Shown piece by piece: positions 59,926 to 64,000 of a stretch of DNA of 64,000 nucleotides. The stretch is from Cardinalis cardinalis (taxonomy: Eukaryota; Chordata; Aves; Passeriformes; Cardinalidae), in NCBI GenBank assembly GCA_014549065.1, contig JACDOX010000023.1:3317805-3381804 (forward strand), given 5' to 3'. The notes under the pieces are model-generated. The model was not told the DNA's origin. It saw only the letters and a list, made by a program, of their open reading frames with translations, and ran no database searches. Each line of letters starts with the position of its first letter. The first letter of the stretch is position 1. A program made the translations under genes and the position numbers.

Positions 59926-61540
59926 ATCCNTGCCAAATCCTTGTTGAACAACATCACGACAAGCCCATAGAATTATTCTGAGGTTGAATACTGTAAACCA
60001 CAGTCTGATTTTTTTTATTCAAAAGTGGGAAGCTTGATAGTCAAATCTTTAGAAGATTAGAAGAAGGATCAGGAANACTGAGAACACAAATTAAAGTTTT
60101 GTGCTTTTGATGGAGACCAACTCATAACTGGCAGGATAAACACAAAGAATGCAGTCTGGCTATAGCCAGCCCACACAATTCGATGGAAATGTTGTCCTGA
60201 GCTAAGAGTTTTGTGTAGCTAAACTTGTTATGGCAGAGTAAGATGGGTCCAATTTATAGCATGTCAGAAGGCTGCTTGATAATCACAGAATATTCTGGGT
60301 TGGAAGGGACCAACAAGGATCATCAAGTCCAGCTCTTAANTGAATGGCCCATACTGGAGGCAAACACACAATCTTGGCCATACTAGCACCATGCTCTAAC
60401 AAACTGAGCTAATGATTCTTTGTTGAAATTTAAATTAGACATTTGCTTCTATTTTGAGTTATACCGCAAACCCTTGTGTTTCAGGCAAATCAAATAACAC
60501 CTAGCTGATTCAACAGANATTTGCTTGTATTGATTAACTGGACAAGTAGAGATGCTGAGACAAACCTAGAAAGACCGTTAAATTCCATTGCTTATTTTCA
60601 GAGGTCATTTTGGAAATCACAAGTAATATGGGCTATTCTGGGTTCCAGACTAGACACAAAAAACAAACAGAGGCAAAGCACATTTTGAGTTGTNGTTTTA
60701 ATTCTATTTTCATCATAGTTTATATGACTTAGGACTCCAGCAAGCAAACAAGCCAACCATTGAATCCAAAACTCGGCATAGATTTAGCATAGCTCAGCAC
60801 ACAGAACTTACAATATNGGAATGGTATTCTTCAGTTAAGTAAAAATAAAATTAGAAAATTAGTAGCTGGTGAGGAAGAAAACACGACTTTCTCACATTTG
60901 TGCATAGTTCAAAGAAATTTAATAGCCAAGGGGTGATATCATACTTTTTCACTCTTGCTCTAATCTACACTGTAAATCAAAACAATTTCATAAAAGGTTA
61001 AATTATTAAGAACAGTGAGCCGATNGAAGTGTCATGCAATCAGGAAACCAGGATGACCATAAAAAGAAAATGAGGCTGCTGGTAACCATTATAATGTAAG
61101 GCTGAATCACAAATGCTAACACCAAACACCTTTTTCTGTTCCAGTTATAACCCTTGAGAGTTTTGTCTGTTGGGGTTTTTTCCCTCTTTGAAGGCAGAAG
61201 TAGGCCTATAAGCATCCCCGTTTCAGTTTCTCTCTTCCCAGCTATGGTTTCTTACAGTCTGTCATTGTCCCTGAGCTTAAACAGAGCACTGCATAAGCTG
61301 TATGCATCACATATCTGTCCCCAAGATGTAAAATCCTTCCCTGCGAGGGAACATTTTGGTGCAATCTAACGCAAATGCCGAGCCCAAGGGAAGAAGGACC
61401 GATGAGGTATTTCACCAAAACGTTTCTGTAGACTTTAAAAAAAAATCATTTAGGACGACCAATGGCAAAGATCAGTGACCACAGGAGCAAGTTCCTACAT
61501 TGCTCGCTCTATTAGAGAATTAACTTCTAAATTAACCCAA
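59926..61540. other. Intergenic around the SINE
   Basis: Apart from the SINE at 60,281-60,414, this stretch is AT-rich, with no gene or other repeat recognised. Confidence 0.5.
60281..60414 (-). mobile_element. tRNA-Ile-derived SINE with CR1-like tail (TguSINE1 type)
   Basis: On the minus strand the element opens with TTAGCTCAGTTTGTTAGAGC (tRNA-Ile D-arm and A box), then ATGGTGCTAGTATGGCCAAG (anticodon arm, decayed). A diverged B-box region and GTATGGGCCATTCA (acceptor end) follow. It then passes into a CR1 tail, TTGGTCCCTTCCAACCCAGA and ATTCTGTGATT. The first few tRNA bases are lost or diverged. From general knowledge, SINEs of this build are known from passerines. Confidence 0.88.
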
Positions 61541-62059
61541 AGCGGAGGAGCCGCCCTGGGGCCGGAGGCGGCCCCGGCAGGCGCAGCAGCCTTTCCCCGC
61601 TCAGGGCAGGAGAGCTCCCGGGTGAGAGCGAGCCCGCCTTTACCGCGGCCACTTTCCCCCTCCGGCGCCGCGGGGCTGGGGGGGAGGCCGGGCCCCAGCG
61701 CCGCAGCCCCCGGCCCCGACGCGGCTGCCCCGCTCCGGATGACACCGCGGCGCCGGGGGAGCACCCCTGCATCCCAGCCCCTCGGCGCGGGACCCCCTCG
61801 GCCCCAGGGCTGGCGCGGCGTCGTCCCCCGGCGCCGCCGCCCGGGCGGCAGCGGGAGCGGTGCCCGGCCTCGGCGCCCTGCGGCATGCGGCGGGATCCCG
61901 CGGCAGCCCCTCGCCCGCACCCCGCCGACCCGGCGGGAGCCGCTGACAGGTCGCCGCCAGTGGCCCCGGCACCTGCGCTGCGCTCACCGCCCTGAGAGGA
62001 GGGGCTGCCGGCCAGACCGCGGCGCGGCGGAGCGGGAGGGAGGGAGAGAGGGAGGGAGG

Positions 62060-62211
62060 NNNNNNNNNNNNNNNNNNNNNNNNNNNNNNNNNNNNNNNNN
62101 NNNNNNNNNNNNNNNNNNNNNNNNNNNNNNNNNNNNNNNNNNNNNNNNNNNNNNNNNNNNNNNNNNNNNNNNNNNNNNNNNNNNNNNNNNNNNNNNNNNN
62201 NNNNNNNNNNN
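62060..62211. other. Assembly gap (152 N)
   Basis: A continuous run of N inside the CpG island, preceded by a GGGA-rich purine tract. It is a sequencing dropout; the real length is unknown. Confidence 0.99.
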
Positions 62212-62439
62212 CCTGCTTCGCTACCCGGGGCCAGACCCATCGCGGCGGAGGGATCCCGCCGCCTCCCGCAGCCTCCTCCCCCTCCTGCTTCTGCTTTTCC
62301 CGGCTCCCTGCTGCAAGGAAATTATTTGACAGCGATTTGCTGACATCGGGGATTTTTTTTTCTTTTTCTTTTTTTTTTCTTTCTTTCTTTTTGCATCACG
62401 GACTCGGCAGCTCGGCGGGCGGGGGAGGCCGTGCCGGAG
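62212..62439 (+). other. Candidate non-coding first exon (3' part), possibly TRERF1
   Basis: The DNA after the N run carries a long T/C tract and ends at a near-perfect donor, CGGAG/GTAAGTGCC, at 62,440. The 5' boundary cannot be placed because of the N run. No start codon here leads into a recognised protein, so a 5' UTR exon is the simplest reading. Other donors exist downstream, for example GTAAGG near 63,383. Confidence 0.4.
62348..62393 (+). repeat. T/C polypyrimidine tract in the CpG island
   Basis: About 45 bases of only T and C lie between GC-rich flanks, 46 bp before the candidate donor. It is followed by CGGCAG, so it could also act as a 3' splice site. Confidence 0.85.
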
Positions 62440-63400
62440 GTAAGTGCCGGTGCCCGGAGCCTCCCCCGGCGCGGGGCCCCCGCCCCGCTCCGCTCCATGT
62501 GCCGCCGCCGCCGGGGTGGGTGCCGGGCAGCGGGGCCGCGCCGGGCCGGGCCGGGGGAGCGCGTTTCCTGGCGGAGCGATATTTGTTTACAGGATGGGCG
62601 CCGTACTGTAAGTGAAGTAGGACCGAGCCCGGGGCAGCTCCGTAATAAATTAATATCGCGATCTGCTCCCACCTCGCCGACACCGCCACGAGCCCCGTGC
62701 CCGCCCCCCTCCCCCGCCCGCTTGCACTTGTTGCAGACTTCGCGCCAGGTAGGGGCAACGCTTCGTAAGTTTCGTTTTTGCAGGAGCCGGGGCTGCGCTG
62801 GAAGGAGAGGAGGGAAAAAAAAAAGGGGGGGATGGGGGAGGAGGGAGAAAAAAGTTTGCAGCTCGCAGTTGACTTTCGGTCTGCAGCGCCGAGGGCCTGC
62901 CGGCTGCCGCCGCCTCCTGCCCGTCCGGGCGCGGGCGGGCGGGGGGCGCTGCCTGGTACCTGCCCGGGCCGGGCGGGCGGCGGGGCCGGCGCGGGGCGCC
63001 CCCGCCTCGGCGCTGCTGCGAGTCCCGGGCGCCGCCGCGCCGTGCCGAGAGCAGAGGCGGGGAAGGGCGGCTCGGCGGGGCTCGCCGCGGAAGTTCTCCG
63101 AGCTGCGCTGCCCCTCACGGCCCCTGACACGAGTGGGCGACCCACGCGCCACTCCTCCCGTCTTTCGTCCTGCAGAGCGCTCGGTGCCGTCTCGGTATCA
63201 GTGCTAGGAGCGGAGCGGTCCCGGGGCTCGGCTGTGGAGCCCTTCCCGGGCGGCACCGCGTGGGGCGAGCTCGTTTCGGAGGAATGGGGATTTCTCCCTC
63301 CATTCCTGCGGGAGAGGAGCGCGCGGCGGGCTGGGCGCTGGCGGGGCGCTCCGGTTTTCTGGCCCGTCAAAATTACGGGGTGGTAAGGAACAAAAACTCT

Positions 63401-64000
63401 CAGCCAGGTGTTTAAATACTGAAGAGGCGATTTGCAAGTGAAATTAATCGGCAGTTAACCAGTTAATTAATGGATAATGCCTATTCATCCTTCTGCTGAC
63501 TTTACAGAGTGGTTTTCATGTCTGCCTGTCAACTAACCAGGCTTGACTGATCGAGATGTAAACCTAGCCGAGTTATTGCCTTCATCCAGTAAAATCTGAC
63601 CTGCACTTGCTGTCCTTGCGCATCAGTGCCGGTCATCATTCAGATAGTTACAGGTGAGGTTCATACGTTCTTACAGGCTGACATGATGGCAGCAAAATAC
63701 ATAGTATGACCCAGAGCTTAAATATTTATTGAAAATACTGTGAAGTGTTTAACTGCATGATTAATGTTTTAAGCATGTAATCACTGAGAAGGGAGTTTTA
63801 TGCCGTTGGTAGGTACAATTTTACTGTGGGTATGAGAAAAGGAGAGAGTTCACCTGGCANGGTTGGCCTGGCTGCTCGGCAGGGCCACTCTGCTGCCTGT
63901 ACCCATCCTGCTTGGGCCTCTGGCCCACAGAGCTGCCCTGGGGACCAGGGATTTGTGTGCTGCCCTCACTCAGGGTATAGTGTCATGATGAAGTGACCCA
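63401..64000. other. DNA downstream of the CpG island, no gene seen
   Basis: Base composition returns to AT-rich. No coding exon is recognised. If the candidate first exon is real, this is intron 1 of that gene. Confidence 0.5.

Larger units (their letters stand above)
61540..63400. promoter_or_regulatory. Large CpG island, probable promoter of a plus-strand gene
   Basis: Nearly 1.9 kb of dense CpG, including GC-box-like runs on both strands and an N run inside. With UBR2 transcribed to the left, this is the expected place for the promoter of the divergent neighbour. In mammals that neighbour is TRERF1. The island is plainly visible; the gene identity is inferred from synteny only. Confidence 0.7.

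Noticed and set aside
60340..60414. Possible functional tRNA-Ile gene
   Set aside because: The anticodon arm and B box are decayed and it is joined to a CR1 tail, so it is a SINE head.
61475..62329. 284-codon plus-strand open frame
   Set aside because: It runs through the N gap and is low-complexity Pro/Arg/Gly sequence typical of a GC-rich island. No domain is visible.
62322..63386. Several 200-320-codon frames on both strands
   Set aside because: They are mutually overlapping, Pro/Arg/Ala-rich CpG-island artefacts.
1..64000. CRISPR arrays, operons, phage or plasmid genes
   Set aside because: Exon-intron structure, CR1 and LTR repeats and CpG islands show vertebrate nuclear DNA. No regularly spaced repeat array is present.

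Overview
The window is nuclear DNA from a bird, most likely a songbird (passerine). Three things point there. It has 3'-anchored CR1 LINE fragments on both strands. It has two LTR sequences of types I recognise from songbird genomes. It has a tRNA-Ile-headed SINE with a CR1-like tail, the TguSINE1 type. The coding sequence is split into short GT-AG exons, and there is no sign of bacterial, plasmid or phage organisation. Many isolated N bases and one N run of about 150 bases mark it as a draft assembly.

Positions 1 to about 43,950 hold the 5' three quarters of one gene on the minus strand: UBR2, an N-recognin E3 ubiquitin ligase of the N-degron pathway. I placed 34 consecutive coding exons plus one alternative copy of exon 11. 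They run from the start codon at 43,633 to exon 34 at 757, and the remaining exons lie beyond the left edge. With one copy of exon 11 the exons sum to 3,869 nt (1,289 codons plus 2 nt) and every junction keeps the frame. The UBR box (exons 2-4), the ClpS-like N-domain (from exon 6) and the RING-H2 domain (exons 30-32) are intact, except for one ambiguous base in a zinc-ligand codon. The promoter is a CpG island at about 43,130-43,955. A CR1 element starts at its distal edge, only about 325 bp upstream of the start codon.

Positions 44,000-61,500 are intergenic. They contain CR1 copies, an LTR-type element with a TATA motif on the UBR2 strand, the SINE, two small GC-rich islands (about 50.4 kb and 59.7 kb), and long AT-rich stretches where I see no gene.

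Positions 61,540-63,400 form a second, larger CpG island interrupted by the N run. It looks like the promoter and first non-coding exon of a plus-strand gene, with a strong splice donor at 62,440. In mammals the head-to-head neighbour of UBR2 is TRERF1, so TRERF1 is my synteny-based guess. No coding sequence of it is visible here.

I found no new multi-gene system. The observation most worth following is the pair of tandem, same-length, in-frame alternative exons 11 of UBR2, separated by only 71 nt.
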